Source: Isosphaera sp. (GTDB taxonomy: Bacteria; Planctomycetota; Planctomycetia; Gemmatales; Gemmataceae). Taken from it: a DNA stretch of 64,000 nucleotides. Below the pieces are notes generated by a model. The model saw nothing but the letters and a program-made list of their open reading frames with translations. It searched no databases and had not been told where the DNA came from. The stretch spans positions 1 through 64,000 of the forward strand of contig PNKH01000022.1 in assembly GCA_013822345.1 (NCBI GenBank). Direction: 5' to 3'. Of the stretch, positions 33,567-40,527 are shown piece after piece. A program made the position numbers and the translations under genes. Position 1 is the stretch's first letter; the number at the start of each line of letters is the position of its first letter.

Positions 33567-34307
33567 TCACCCCTTCTGGCCGAAGATCAGCGTCAGCGCC
33601 TGCTGTAGGCTCTTGAACGGCTTCCCGCACGTCAGAAGGCCGTCGAGCTTGCTCCGGGCGTCGAGCGGGTTCAGCCCCAGCCCCATCAGCGCCTGGTACA
33701 CGTCCTCGATCAGCTGCCCGTCGGCCGGCGTCACCAGCGGCTCCGGGGCCGGCTCCTCCTCCGCGGCCGCCTTCTTCTTCCCGTTCGCCTTCTTCTTCCC
33801 GTTCGCCTCGACCACCGCGTCCGGCACCGGGGCCGCCTCCGCCGGCTCCGGCAGGCTCGGCTGCTGCGCCGCCGCCATCAGCGCGAACCGCGTCACCTTC
33901 CGCTTCAGCGAGATGATGATCTGGTCGGCCGTCTGCGCCCCGATCCCCGGGAGCGTCGCCAGCCACCGGGCGTCCTGCCGGCTGACCGCGTCCGCGATCT
34001 CCTTCACCGACCGGCTCATCGCCCGCAGCGCCTTCTTCACCCCGATCTTCTCGACCGTGCAGAACAGGTCGAAGAACTCCAGTTCGCTCTCCGTCAGGAA
34101 CCCGATCCGCCGCGGCACGAACCGGTTCCCCCCGCCGTTCCCCTCCAGAAACTCGGTGACGTGGAACGTCACCTCCCGCCCGGTCCGCAGCTGCAACTGC
34201 CGGCGGACCGTCTCCGGGATCAGCACCTGGTACTCGATCGGCCCGACCTGCACCCGGGCCTCGTCGTCCAGCACTCGCGCCAGGACGCCCGTCATCTTGG
34301 TGATCAT
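33567..34307 (-). CDS. ruvA: Holliday junction DNA-binding protein RuvA
   Basis: Protein of 246 aa. The N-terminal OB fold begins MITKMTGVLARVLDDEARVQ. The helix-hairpin-helix pair includes the second motif LATLPGIGAQTADQIIISLK. After a Lys/Glu/Pro-rich linker, a C-terminal RuvB-contact domain follows (DVYQALMGLGLNPLDARSKL). The linker, with two NGKKKANGKKK-like blocks, makes the protein longer than the usual 200 aa. The start ATG overlaps the ruvC stop. Confidence 0.93.
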   Translation of the reverse strand: MITKMTGVLARVLDDEARVQVGPIEYQVLIPETVRRQLQLRTGREVTFHVTEFLEGNGGGNRFVPRRIGFLTESELEFFDLFCTVEKIGVKKALRAMSRSVKEIADAVSRQDARWLATLPGIGAQTADQIIISLKRKVTRFALMAAAQQPSLPEPAEAAPVPDAVVEANGKKKANGKKKAAAEEEPAPEPLVTPADGQLIEDVYQALMGLGLNPLDARSKLDGLLTCGKPFKSLQQALTLIFGQKG

Positions 34308-34939
34308 GCCGCGTCGTCCGTGGTGTCGAGAACGTCGGGGTCGTGGCTGAGCAGGGCCGCCCGGTTCACGCCGGTGAAGGTCACCGCCCGGGCCCCGCCG
34401 GTCACCCCGCGGCCTGTCGCCGCGTGGTAGTGGCACAGGGCGACGGCCAGGGCGTCGGCGACGTCGTGCGGCTCGGGCGGGGCGGCCAGCCCGAGTTCCC
34501 GCGCGACGGCGTGCTGCATCTGCTCCTTCCCGGCCCGGCCGTTGCCGGTGATCAGCTTCTTCACCCGGGCCGGGGCGTAGCTGGTCACCGGTATACTACA
34601 CTGCGACCCGACCAGGAGGAAGACCCCGCGGGCGTGGGCCATGAGTACCGCCGTCCGCGGGTGGTCGTAGTGGGCGAACAACTGCTCGACGGCCATCGCC
34701 GTCGGCTTCCACTGGTGGACGACTTCGAGGAGGCCATCGTAAAGGACGCGGACGCGGGCTGCCATGTCCGCAGGGTCGCGGCCGTCGGCCGACCGGATGA
34801 CGCCGGCCTCGCACACCTTGGGGCCGGCGTCGGTGAACTCGAGGACGGCGTACCCGGTGACGTGCAGCCCGGGGTCGAGGCCGAGGACGCGCGGGGTGAC
34901 CGGCGGGGCGGCGGTCGGCGGGTGCGGGTGGGGGGTCAT
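34304..34939 (-). CDS. ruvC: Crossover junction endodeoxyribonuclease RuvC
   Basis: Protein of 211 aa. The first catalytic Asp is D22 in VLGLDPGLHVTGYAVLE. AVEQLFAHYD carries the catalytic Glu, and HDVADALAVALCHY carries the C-terminal acidic pair. A short Pro/His-rich extension precedes the fold. The start at 34939 is preferred to 34990. First gene of the ruvC-ruvA-antitoxin-doc-ruvB operon. Confidence 0.94.
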   Translation of the reverse strand: MTPHPHPPTAAPPVTPRVLGLDPGLHVTGYAVLEFTDAGPKVCEAGVIRSADGRDPADMAARVRVLYDGLLEVVHQWKPTAMAVEQLFAHYDHPRTAVLMAHARGVFLLVGSQCSIPVTSYAPARVKKLITGNGRAGKEQMQHAVARELGLAAPPEPHDVADALAVALCHYHAATGRGVTGGARAVTFTGVNRAALLSHDPDVLDTTDDAA

Positions 34940-35116
34940 GGCGGCGGTCCCGGCGGGTTCGGACGGCCTCACACGAGGGTGCCCATCCATAGCCGAGCGG
35001 CCGTGCCGCGTGAACCTCAGGTTGGGTGCGCCGTACCGGTATCTTAACCCACGCGCCAGGTCGTGTTGGTGGTGCGGTCTTGCAGGGTGACGCCGCGGCG
35101 GCCGGGTTGAATCCTC

Positions 35117-35179
35117 GGACCGCGGCCGTCTCGGCCGCTGTTTTGAAGCGCGGAGCAGCGGCCGAGACGGCCGCGGTCC
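35117..35179. repeat. Dispersed palindromic element, family B copy 3 (short)
   Basis: Perfect 23-base arms (35117-35139 and 35157-35179) with core CGGCCGTCTCGGCCG, changed at the middle base from the other copies while the arms still match each other. It lies in the 252-base gap between ruvC and cysS, which holds nothing else recognised. Confidence 0.85.
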
Positions 35180-35191
35180 CAGGGAAAGACC

Positions 35192-36796
35192 CTACCCGAC
35201 GCGCCAGGTGGTGCCGCCGGGACGGTCTTCGAGGGTGACGCCGAGTTCGCCGAGCCGCTTCCGGATCAGGTCCGTCTGGTCGAACAGGGACTTCTTCAGC
35301 GGGTTGTCCTTGGCGGCCGCCTTCGCCTCGGCGCGGAGGTTGTTACGCAGGTCGATGAGAAGCTCCATCAGCCCGCTGACGGTCTGTTGGCTACGGTTCA
35401 ACTGCTCGAGCGCCGGACCAGCCAAAAGCGCGGCGCCCTCGCCCTGAGCGCTCACGGTGAACTTCGCGATCCCGGCCGCTTCTGCAAGGGTGGCCTTCGG
35501 CGGGGGTTCCCAGAAGAGGCCCAGCACATTGCCCATCGTCCGCAGAATGAGCGCCGCTGCCTTGAACTGATCCGAGCGCGGTTCGCTGTACTTCTCGATT
35601 CTGTCGGCGAACCGATTCACCGCCCCGAGCGAGTCATGAAGGATGCCGATTGCCCCGCCCGTGTTGAAGTCATCATTCATGCTCTCACGGAAGTGCTCCC
35701 ACCGGCCGCGAAGACTGATCACCTCGTCAGTCGCCTCTTGAGTGGTCGGCAGGTCGTCGTCGGGCTTCAACGGCTCGATGGAGTAGTAACTCTCGCCGGT
35801 CATCCGTTCGTACCGCTCGAAGAAGCGGTAGAAGCCTTGGAGGGACTTAGCGATCTCGTTCAGCCGTTCCTCGCTGTACTCAATCGGGCTGCGGTAGTGG
35901 GTGCTCAGCAGCAGGAACCGCACCGTCTCGGCGGTGTGGCGCTTGAGCAGGTCGGCGATGTTCACCACGTTCCCGACCGACCCGGCCATCTTCGCCGTGC
36001 CCATCTTCAGCAGCCCGTTGTGCATCCACACCCGGGCGAACTCCTTCCCGGTCGCGCTCTCGCTCTGGGCCAGCTCGTTCTCGTGGTGCGGGAACTGCAG
36101 GTCCAGCCCGCCGCCGTGGATGTCGAGCGTCTCGCCGAGCAGCTTCGTCGCCATCGCCGAGCACTCGATGTGCCAGCCCGGCCGGCCCTTCCCCCACGGG
36201 CTGTCGAACTGCACCTCCGCCGGCTCCCCCGGCTTCGCCCCTTTCCATAGCGCGAAGTCGCCCGGGTTCCGCTTCCGGTCGCTCACCTCCACCCGCGACC
36301 CCGCCTCCAACTGCTCCGGGTCGCGGTTGCACAGCTTCCCGTAGTCCGCGTCCTTCGACACGTCGAAGTACACGTCCCCGCCGGCCGGGTACGCATGCCC
36401 CTTCTCGACCAGCGTCCCGATCATCGCCACCATCCCGGCGATGTGCTCGGTCGCCTTCGGGAAGTGGTCGATCCCGGTGACGTTCAGCTTCTTCAGGCAC
36501 TCGTGGTAGTCGGCCGTCATCTCGGCCGCGAGCGCCGGGACCGTCGTCCCCAGCTCCCCGGCCCGCTTGATCAGCTTGTCGTCGACGTCGGTGATGTTGA
36601 CGACCCACGTCACCCGATAACCGAGGTACGTGAGGTACCGCTTCACGGTGTCGAAGATGACCGGGCCGACCATGTGCCCGATGTGGCTCGGCTTGTACAC
36701 CGTCGGCCCGCACACGTACATCGACACCGCGTCGCCCGGCCGCTTGTGGAACGGCTCCTTCCGGCGGGTCAGCGTCGAGTACACCTGCAGGGCCAT
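35192..36796 (-). CDS. cysS: Cysteinyl-tRNA synthetase
   Basis: Class I synthetase of 534 aa. The HIGH motif is H38-I-G-H41 in KPSHIGHMVGP. Zinc ligands C29, C212 and H237 are in place. The KMSKS loop reads K269-M-A-G-S273 (KMAGSVGN), losing the second lysine that normally stabilises the transition state. The C-terminal DALR-like domain is long. The start at 36796 gives the canonical MALQVYSTLTRR; a longer frame into the palindromic element at 36.82-36.90 kb is rejected. Confidence 0.93.
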   Translation of the reverse strand: MALQVYSTLTRRKEPFHKRPGDAVSMYVCGPTVYKPSHIGHMVGPVIFDTVKRYLTYLGYRVTWVVNITDVDDKLIKRAGELGTTVPALAAEMTADYHECLKKLNVTGIDHFPKATEHIAGMVAMIGTLVEKGHAYPAGGDVYFDVSKDADYGKLCNRDPEQLEAGSRVEVSDRKRNPGDFALWKGAKPGEPAEVQFDSPWGKGRPGWHIECSAMATKLLGETLDIHGGGLDLQFPHHENELAQSESATGKEFARVWMHNGLLKMGTAKMAGSVGNVVNIADLLKRHTAETVRFLLLSTHYRSPIEYSEERLNEIAKSLQGFYRFFERYERMTGESYYSIEPLKPDDDLPTTQEATDEVISLRGRWEHFRESMNDDFNTGGAIGILHDSLGAVNRFADRIEKYSEPRSDQFKAAALILRTMGNVLGLFWEPPPKATLAEAAGIAKFTVSAQGEGAALLAGPALEQLNRSQQTVSGLMELLIDLRNNLRAEAKAAAKDNPLKKSLFDQTDLIRKRLGELGVTLEDRPGGTTWRVG

Positions 36797-36815
36797 GAAC
36801 CCGTCCTTGAAGACG

Positions 36816-36902
36816 AGCCACGGATGGACACGGATGAAACACGGATCAGACAGAAACACTGATTTCGTCCGATCCGTGTTTCATCCGTGTCCATCCGTGG
36901 CT
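36816..36902. repeat. Perfect 32-base inverted repeat between ispF and cysS
   Basis: Arms 36816-36847 and 36871-36902, built on CACGGATGGACACGGATGA, enclose a 23-base loop. The element forms the last 7 codons and the stop of ispF. It is less G+C-rich than its surroundings. I recall very similar sequences scattered in many environmental genomes, but cannot search here. Confidence 0.9.
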
Positions 36903-37378
36903 GGTTTTTGAATCAGCACGACCGCGTGGGCGCCGATCGCCTCGCCGCGGCCGATGTGCCCGACCCTCTCCCCGGTCTTCGCCTTCACGTTCACCGCCCC
37001 GGCCGGCAGCCCGAGCAGCCCCGCCAGCGACTCCCGCATCGCCGCCTTCACCGGCCCGAGCCTCGGCTCCTGGGCGAACACCGTCACGTCCAGGTTGACA
37101 ACCCGCCAGCCGAACTGGTTCAGTCGGGCGAGCGTTTCCGTCAGGAACCGGCGGGAGTCGGCCCCGGCGTACCGCGGGTCGGTGTCCGGGTAGGCGTCCC
37201 CGATGTCGCCGAGGCCGGCCGCCCCGAGCAGGGCGTCGGTCACCGCGTGCAGCACCGCGTCCGCGTCCGAGTGCCCGACCAGCCCCTTGTCGTGCGGGAC
37301 GGTCACCCCGCCGAGGACGAGCGGCCGGCCGGCCGCCAGCCGGTGCGTGTCGTGCCCACTGCCGACCCGGAAGGACAC
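36881..37378 (-). CDS. ispF: 2-C-methyl-D-erythritol 2,4-cyclodiphosphate synthase
   Basis: Protein of 165 aa in the MEP isoprenoid pathway. Metal ligands D10 and H12 lie in VGSGHDTHRL, and GHSDADAVLHAVTDALLGA carries the third ligand. NVKAKTGERVGHIGRGEAI is the C-terminal signature. The start is GTG. The normal C-terminus AHAVVLI is followed by a QKPATDGHG tail, of which about the last 7 residues and the stop are encoded by the palindromic element. Confidence 0.94.
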   Translation of the reverse strand: MSFRVGSGHDTHRLAAGRPLVLGGVTVPHDKGLVGHSDADAVLHAVTDALLGAAGLGDIGDAYPDTDPRYAGADSRRFLTETLARLNQFGWRVVNLDVTVFAQEPRLGPVKAAMRESLAGLLGLPAGAVNVKAKTGERVGHIGRGEAIGAHAVVLIQKPATDGHG

Positions 37379-37456
37379 GGTGTGCTCCCTGGGGTACCGG
37401 ATCGGGGGGGATTTTACCGGGCGGGCGCCCGGCGAAGAAGGCCAAGCGGCGGGGCG

Positions 37457-37747
37457 TCAACGGAACAGCCAGCTCACCCACATGCCGATCGCGGCCCCGT
37501 AGAACAGCCCGATCACGCCCCAGAACCGGGCCGCCCGCCGGTACCGCGCCCGCAGCCGCCCGACCGCGACCTCCAGCTCGGTCAGCCGGGCGCGGAGTTC
37601 CGCCGCCTCCTCCGCCTGGTCCCGGGTGGCCGCGGTCAGCTGGTCCAGCCGGGCCTGGAGCCGGACCATCTCCGCCCGCAGCTCCCGGATCAGCGGCTCG
37701 TGGTCGCTCTCGTCGTCGTAGGGGAGTTCGTCTTCGCGCGGTTCCAT
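37457..37747 (-). CDS. Small coiled-coil protein with C-terminal membrane anchor
   Basis: Protein of 96 aa. An acidic N-terminus is followed by a heptad-like coiled coil (about residues 18-67, LIRELRAEMVRLQARLDQL and onward) and one C-terminal membrane helix (FWGVIGLFYGAAIGMWVSWLF). Function unknown. It lies between ispF and moaA on the same strand. Confidence 0.6.
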   Translation of the reverse strand: MEPREDELPYDDESDHEPLIRELRAEMVRLQARLDQLTAATRDQAEEAAELRARLTELEVAVGRLRARYRRAARFWGVIGLFYGAAIGMWVSWLFR

Positions 37748-37792
37748 CGGCGGCTCGGGGTGGCGGGCGCGGGGCGGTGTTCCCAGCTTACA

Positions 37793-38866
37793 CTATCCGC
37801 CGATCGCGTGCATCGTCCGGTCCGGCTTCACGAAGTCCGCGGCGTTGAACCCGTGCCCGGCCCACTTCGCCCGGACCGCCTCGCGGATCAACGCGGCGAG
37901 GTCGGCGTCCGCCGCCCCGGACCGGAGCAGCGCCCGGGCGTCCGCCTCGTCCAGCGCGAACAGGCAGTTCCGCACCTTCCCGTCGGCGGTCAGCCGGAGG
38001 CGGTTGCACGCCCCGCAGAACGGCCGGGTGACCGACGCGATCACCCCGACCCGCCCGCCCCCGTCCGCGTAGTCGTAGTCCGCCGACGGCGACGCCGCGT
38101 CCCCGCCGGCCGGCACCAGGTCGCCGACCGCCCGGCCGATCCGGTCGAGGATCTCGTCGGCCGGGACCACCTTGTCCCGCTCCCACGGGTCGGCCCCGAT
38201 CGGCATGTACTCGATGAACCGGAGCTCGAACCCGTGCTCCCGGCAGTACCGGGCGAGCGGGACGATGTCGTGCTCGGCGAACCCGCGGACGGCGACCGCG
38301 TTCACCTTGATCGGCCCGAACCCCGCCCGCTTCGCGGCGGCGAGGCCGGCCAGCACCGCCGGCAGGCCGTCGCGGCGGGTGAGTTCGCGGAACCGCCCCG
38401 GGTCGAGGGTGTCGAGGGAGACGTTCAGCCGCCGCAACCCGGCGGCGAACAGGGCGTCGGCCCGGCCGGCAAGGAGGAGCCCGTTGGTGGTCAGCCCGAG
38501 GTCGGTGATCCCCGGCACCGCCGCGATCATCCGGACGAGCGTGTGCAGCTCCCGCCGCACCAGCGGCTCCCCGCCGGTCAGCCGGACCTTGTCGACGCCG
38601 AGCCCGGCCGCGACCCGCACGACGCGGGCGATCTCCTCGAACGTCAGCAGCTCGGCCCGCGGGAGGAAGGCCACGTCCTCCGGCATGCAGTAGGTGCAAC
38701 GGAGGTTGCACCGGTCGGTGACCGAGACGCGGAGGTTGGTGTGGACCCGGCCGAAGGTGTCGACGAGCGCGGAACCCGGGGCGCGGACCTCGGGGCGGAA
38801 CACCGAGGCCGGGTCGGACGCCAGGCGTAACGGGTGTCGCGCGCTCACCGCAGTGGTCTTCCCCAT
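37793..38866 (-). CDS. moaA: GTP 3',8-cyclase MoaA
   Basis: Radical SAM enzyme of 357 aa that starts molybdenum cofactor synthesis from GTP. The SAM cluster is C53-x3-C57-x2-C60 (TDRCNLRCTYCMPED). The second 4Fe-4S cluster uses the cysteines of PFCGACNRLR and VRNCLF. The C-terminus ends HAIGG with the conserved Gly-Gly. The ATG at 38866 is two bases before a palindromic element, and no clear ribosome site is seen. Confidence 0.94.
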   Translation of the reverse strand: MGKTTAVSARHPLRLASDPASVFRPEVRAPGSALVDTFGRVHTNLRVSVTDRCNLRCTYCMPEDVAFLPRAELLTFEEIARVVRVAAGLGVDKVRLTGGEPLVRRELHTLVRMIAAVPGITDLGLTTNGLLLAGRADALFAAGLRRLNVSLDTLDPGRFRELTRRDGLPAVLAGLAAAKRAGFGPIKVNAVAVRGFAEHDIVPLARYCREHGFELRFIEYMPIGADPWERDKVVPADEILDRIGRAVGDLVPAGGDAASPSADYDYADGGGRVGVIASVTRPFCGACNRLRLTADGKVRNCLFALDEADARALLRSGAADADLAALIREAVRAKWAGHGFNAADFVKPDRTMHAIGG

Positions 38867-38869
38867 AAG

Positions 38870-38973
38870 AACCCAGGCCGGTGGCCTGGGCTGAGGGAGG
38901 TCGCCCCTTCGGGGCTGTAGAGGCTGAGGGCCGAAGGCCCGCCCTCCCTCAGCCCAGGCCACCGGCCTGGGTT
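38870..38973. repeat. Inverted repeat upstream of moaA (CCCAGGCCGGTGGCCTGGG type)
   Basis: Perfect 31-base arms (38870-38900 and 38943-38973). Each arm begins with its own small palindrome CCAGGCCGGTGGCCTGG, and the centre holds CCCCTTCGGGG and GGGCCGAAGGCCC hairpins. It occupies most of the gap between the histidine phosphatase gene and moaA. Seen once in this window. Confidence 0.88.
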
Positions 38974-39005
38974 TCGGGCCCCGGGGACGATGGCCGGGGA
39001 CGCCC

Positions 39006-39578
39006 TCAGCCGCTGTTCCACACCTTGATCGCCGGCTCGTGCGGGTTGCCGTGGTCGAAGCTCAGGACGCACAGGGTGGCGGTCCCGAGCAGCAGCGACG
39101 CGGCGAGCGCCACCGGCTGGCCGACCCACCGGGCGGCCAACACCCGCAGCAGGTGGCCGTGGGCGAAGCACAGGACGTTGCCGTCCAGAGCCTTGAGCCG
39201 CGCCGCCAGGCGGTCGACCCGGGCGGCGATGTCGGCCGGGGACTCGCCCCCGGGGCAGCCGTCGCGGAACAGCAGCCACCCCGGGTTCGCCGCCCGGATC
39301 TCGGCCCCCGTCTTCCCCTCGTTGGTGCCGTAGTCCCACTCCAGCAGGTCGGGGTCGAGTTCGGGGGCGAACCCGGCCAGCTCGGCCGTCCGGCGGGCGC
39401 GGCCCAGCGGGCTGCTGAACACCCGGGAGAAGGTGACGCCGGCGAGCCGCTGCCCGAGCCGCCGGCCGTCCTCCTCGCCGGCGGGGGTGAGCAGCAGGTC
39501 GGTCCGGCCGGTGTGCCGGCCGTTCCGGGACCACTCGGTCTCGCCGTGCCGGGCGAGGTAGACCGTCGGGACGCTCAT
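39006..39578 (-). CDS. Histidine phosphatase (phosphoglycerate-mutase-like)
   Basis: Protein of 190 aa with the RHGE motif in YLARHGETEWSRNGRHTG (catalytic His near residue 10), the conserved SSPLGRARRTAEL, and the second catalytic His in CFAHGHLLRVLAARW. Broad phosphatase or mutase family; substrate unknown. It overlaps the end of moaE by ATGA and precedes moaA, so it is embedded in the molybdenum cofactor operon. Confidence 0.88.
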   Translation of the reverse strand: MSVPTVYLARHGETEWSRNGRHTGRTDLLLTPAGEEDGRRLGQRLAGVTFSRVFSSPLGRARRTAELAGFAPELDPDLLEWDYGTNEGKTGAEIRAANPGWLLFRDGCPGGESPADIAARVDRLAARLKALDGNVLCFAHGHLLRVLAARWVGQPVALAASLLLGTATLCVLSFDHGNPHEPAIKVWNSG

Positions 39579-40003
39579 CGGGCACCGGGCTTGGCGGACT
39601 GGTGCTGCCACTCCCCGGTCCCGTCCGGGGCGTTCTCCTTCTTCCAGATCGGGACCAACTCCTTCAGCGTGTCGACGGCGAACCGGAGGGCGTCGAACGC
39701 CTCGGCCCGGTGCGGACAGCTGACGGCCGCCGCCACGCTCACCTCGCCGACCGCCAGGCGGCCGAGCCGGTGGACCAGGGCGACGCCGCCGACCGGCCAC
39801 CGCCGCCGCACCTCGGCCGCGATCTCGGCCAGCTTCTTCTCGGCCATCGGGCCGTACGCCTCGTAGTCGAGGGCGACGGTGACCGCGTCCCCGGTCAGGT
39901 CGCGGACCGTGCCGAGGAACAGGGCGACCGCCCCGCAGTGCGGGTCGCGGACCGCGTCCGTCACGGCGGCCGGGTCGATCGGTTCGCGGGTGAGCCGGAC
40001 CAT
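39575..40003 (-). CDS. moaE: Molybdopterin synthase catalytic subunit MoaE
   Basis: Protein of 142 aa. Family motifs: CGAVALFLGTVRDLTGDAV near the N-terminus, YEAYGPMAEKKLAEI, VHRLGRLAVGEVSVAAAVS, and LKELVPIWKKE with the catalytic lysine. It works with MoaD to make molybdopterin. The ATG at 40003 follows family B copy 4, which separates it from moaD. Confidence 0.93.
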   Translation of the reverse strand: MVRLTREPIDPAAVTDAVRDPHCGAVALFLGTVRDLTGDAVTVALDYEAYGPMAEKKLAEIAAEVRRRWPVGGVALVHRLGRLAVGEVSVAAAVSCPHRAEAFDALRFAVDTLKELVPIWKKENAPDGTGEWQHQSAKPGAR

Positions 40004-40020
40004 GCGGGTAGTATACGCCC

Positions 40021-40131
40021 CCTGGACCGCGGCCGTCCCGGCCGCTCCACCGACACGACTCCGATCGCCCCCGGGACGGTCGTGTTGCACCCCGACCAGG
40101 ATAGCAGCGGCCGGGACGGCCGCGCTCCAGG
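40021..40131. repeat. Dispersed palindromic element, family B copy 4
   Basis: Near-perfect 26-base arms (40021-40046 and 40106-40131) with the CGGCCGTCCCGGCCG core. The centre holds an unrelated small palindrome (ACACGAC with GTCGTGT). It separates moaD and moaE, which are often adjacent or fused. Confidence 0.87.
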
Positions 40132-40135
40132 AACG

Positions 40136-40381
40136 CTACCCGCCGCTGACGGGGGGGATGACGGCGAGTTCGTCGGCGGGGGCGATGACACGGTCGTCCT
40201 CCGCGAAGTCGTGGTTCACGGCGACCGACGACCGGCGCAGGAGCGGGGCGAGCCCCGGCACCCGGGCGGCCAGCGCGGCGCGGAGGTCGGCGACCGTCGC
40301 CCCCGCCGGCAGTTCGACCGCCACGGCGTCGGCCGCGGCGAGGTCGCGGGCGGCGGCGAACAGCAGGACGCGGTGGGTCAT
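40136..40381 (-). CDS. moaD: Molybdopterin synthase sulfur carrier subunit MoaD
   Basis: Protein of 81 aa with the ubiquitin-like MoaD fold: LPAGATVADLRAALAARVPG in the middle, VAVNHDFAEDDRVIAPADELAVIPPVSGG at the end. The C-terminal Gly-Gly is the site of thiocarboxylation. First gene of the moaD-moaE-phosphatase-moaA group. MoaC and MoaB are not in the window. Confidence 0.92.
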   Translation of the reverse strand: MTHRVLLFAAARDLAAADAVAVELPAGATVADLRAALAARVPGLAPLLRRSSVAVNHDFAEDDRVIAPADELAVIPPVSGG

Positions 40382-40410
40382 GGCGCGGCGTCGTTGGGGC
40401 GGTCGTTGGG

Positions 40411-40508
40411 GTAGGGTGGGCCGAGACCCGCGCTTCGCGGGGCGAGTCCCACCACGGCCGGCCGTGGTGGGACTCGCCCCGCGAAGCGCGGGTCTCGGCC
40501 CACCCTAC
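40411..40508. repeat. Dispersed palindromic element, family A copy 4
   Basis: Complete element with arms of about 44 bases. The internal hairpin is CCCGCGCTTCGCGGGG rather than the CCCGGCGCTTCGCCGGG of copy 1; both stem sides changed together. Neither end touches a stop codon here. Confidence 0.9.
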
Positions 40509-40527
40509 GATGCTACGATGCCCGCCG

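Noticed and set aside
36797-36859. Longer CysS start inside the palindromic element (MFLSDPCFIRVHPWLV)
   Set aside because: CysS proteins begin close to MALQVYSTLTRR; the extension is repeat sequence without similarity.
38881-38943. Hairpins upstream of moaA as a molybdenum cofactor riboswitch
   Set aside because: The structure is a simple inverted repeat with small stem-loops; no resemblance to the known multi-helix riboswitch could be seen.
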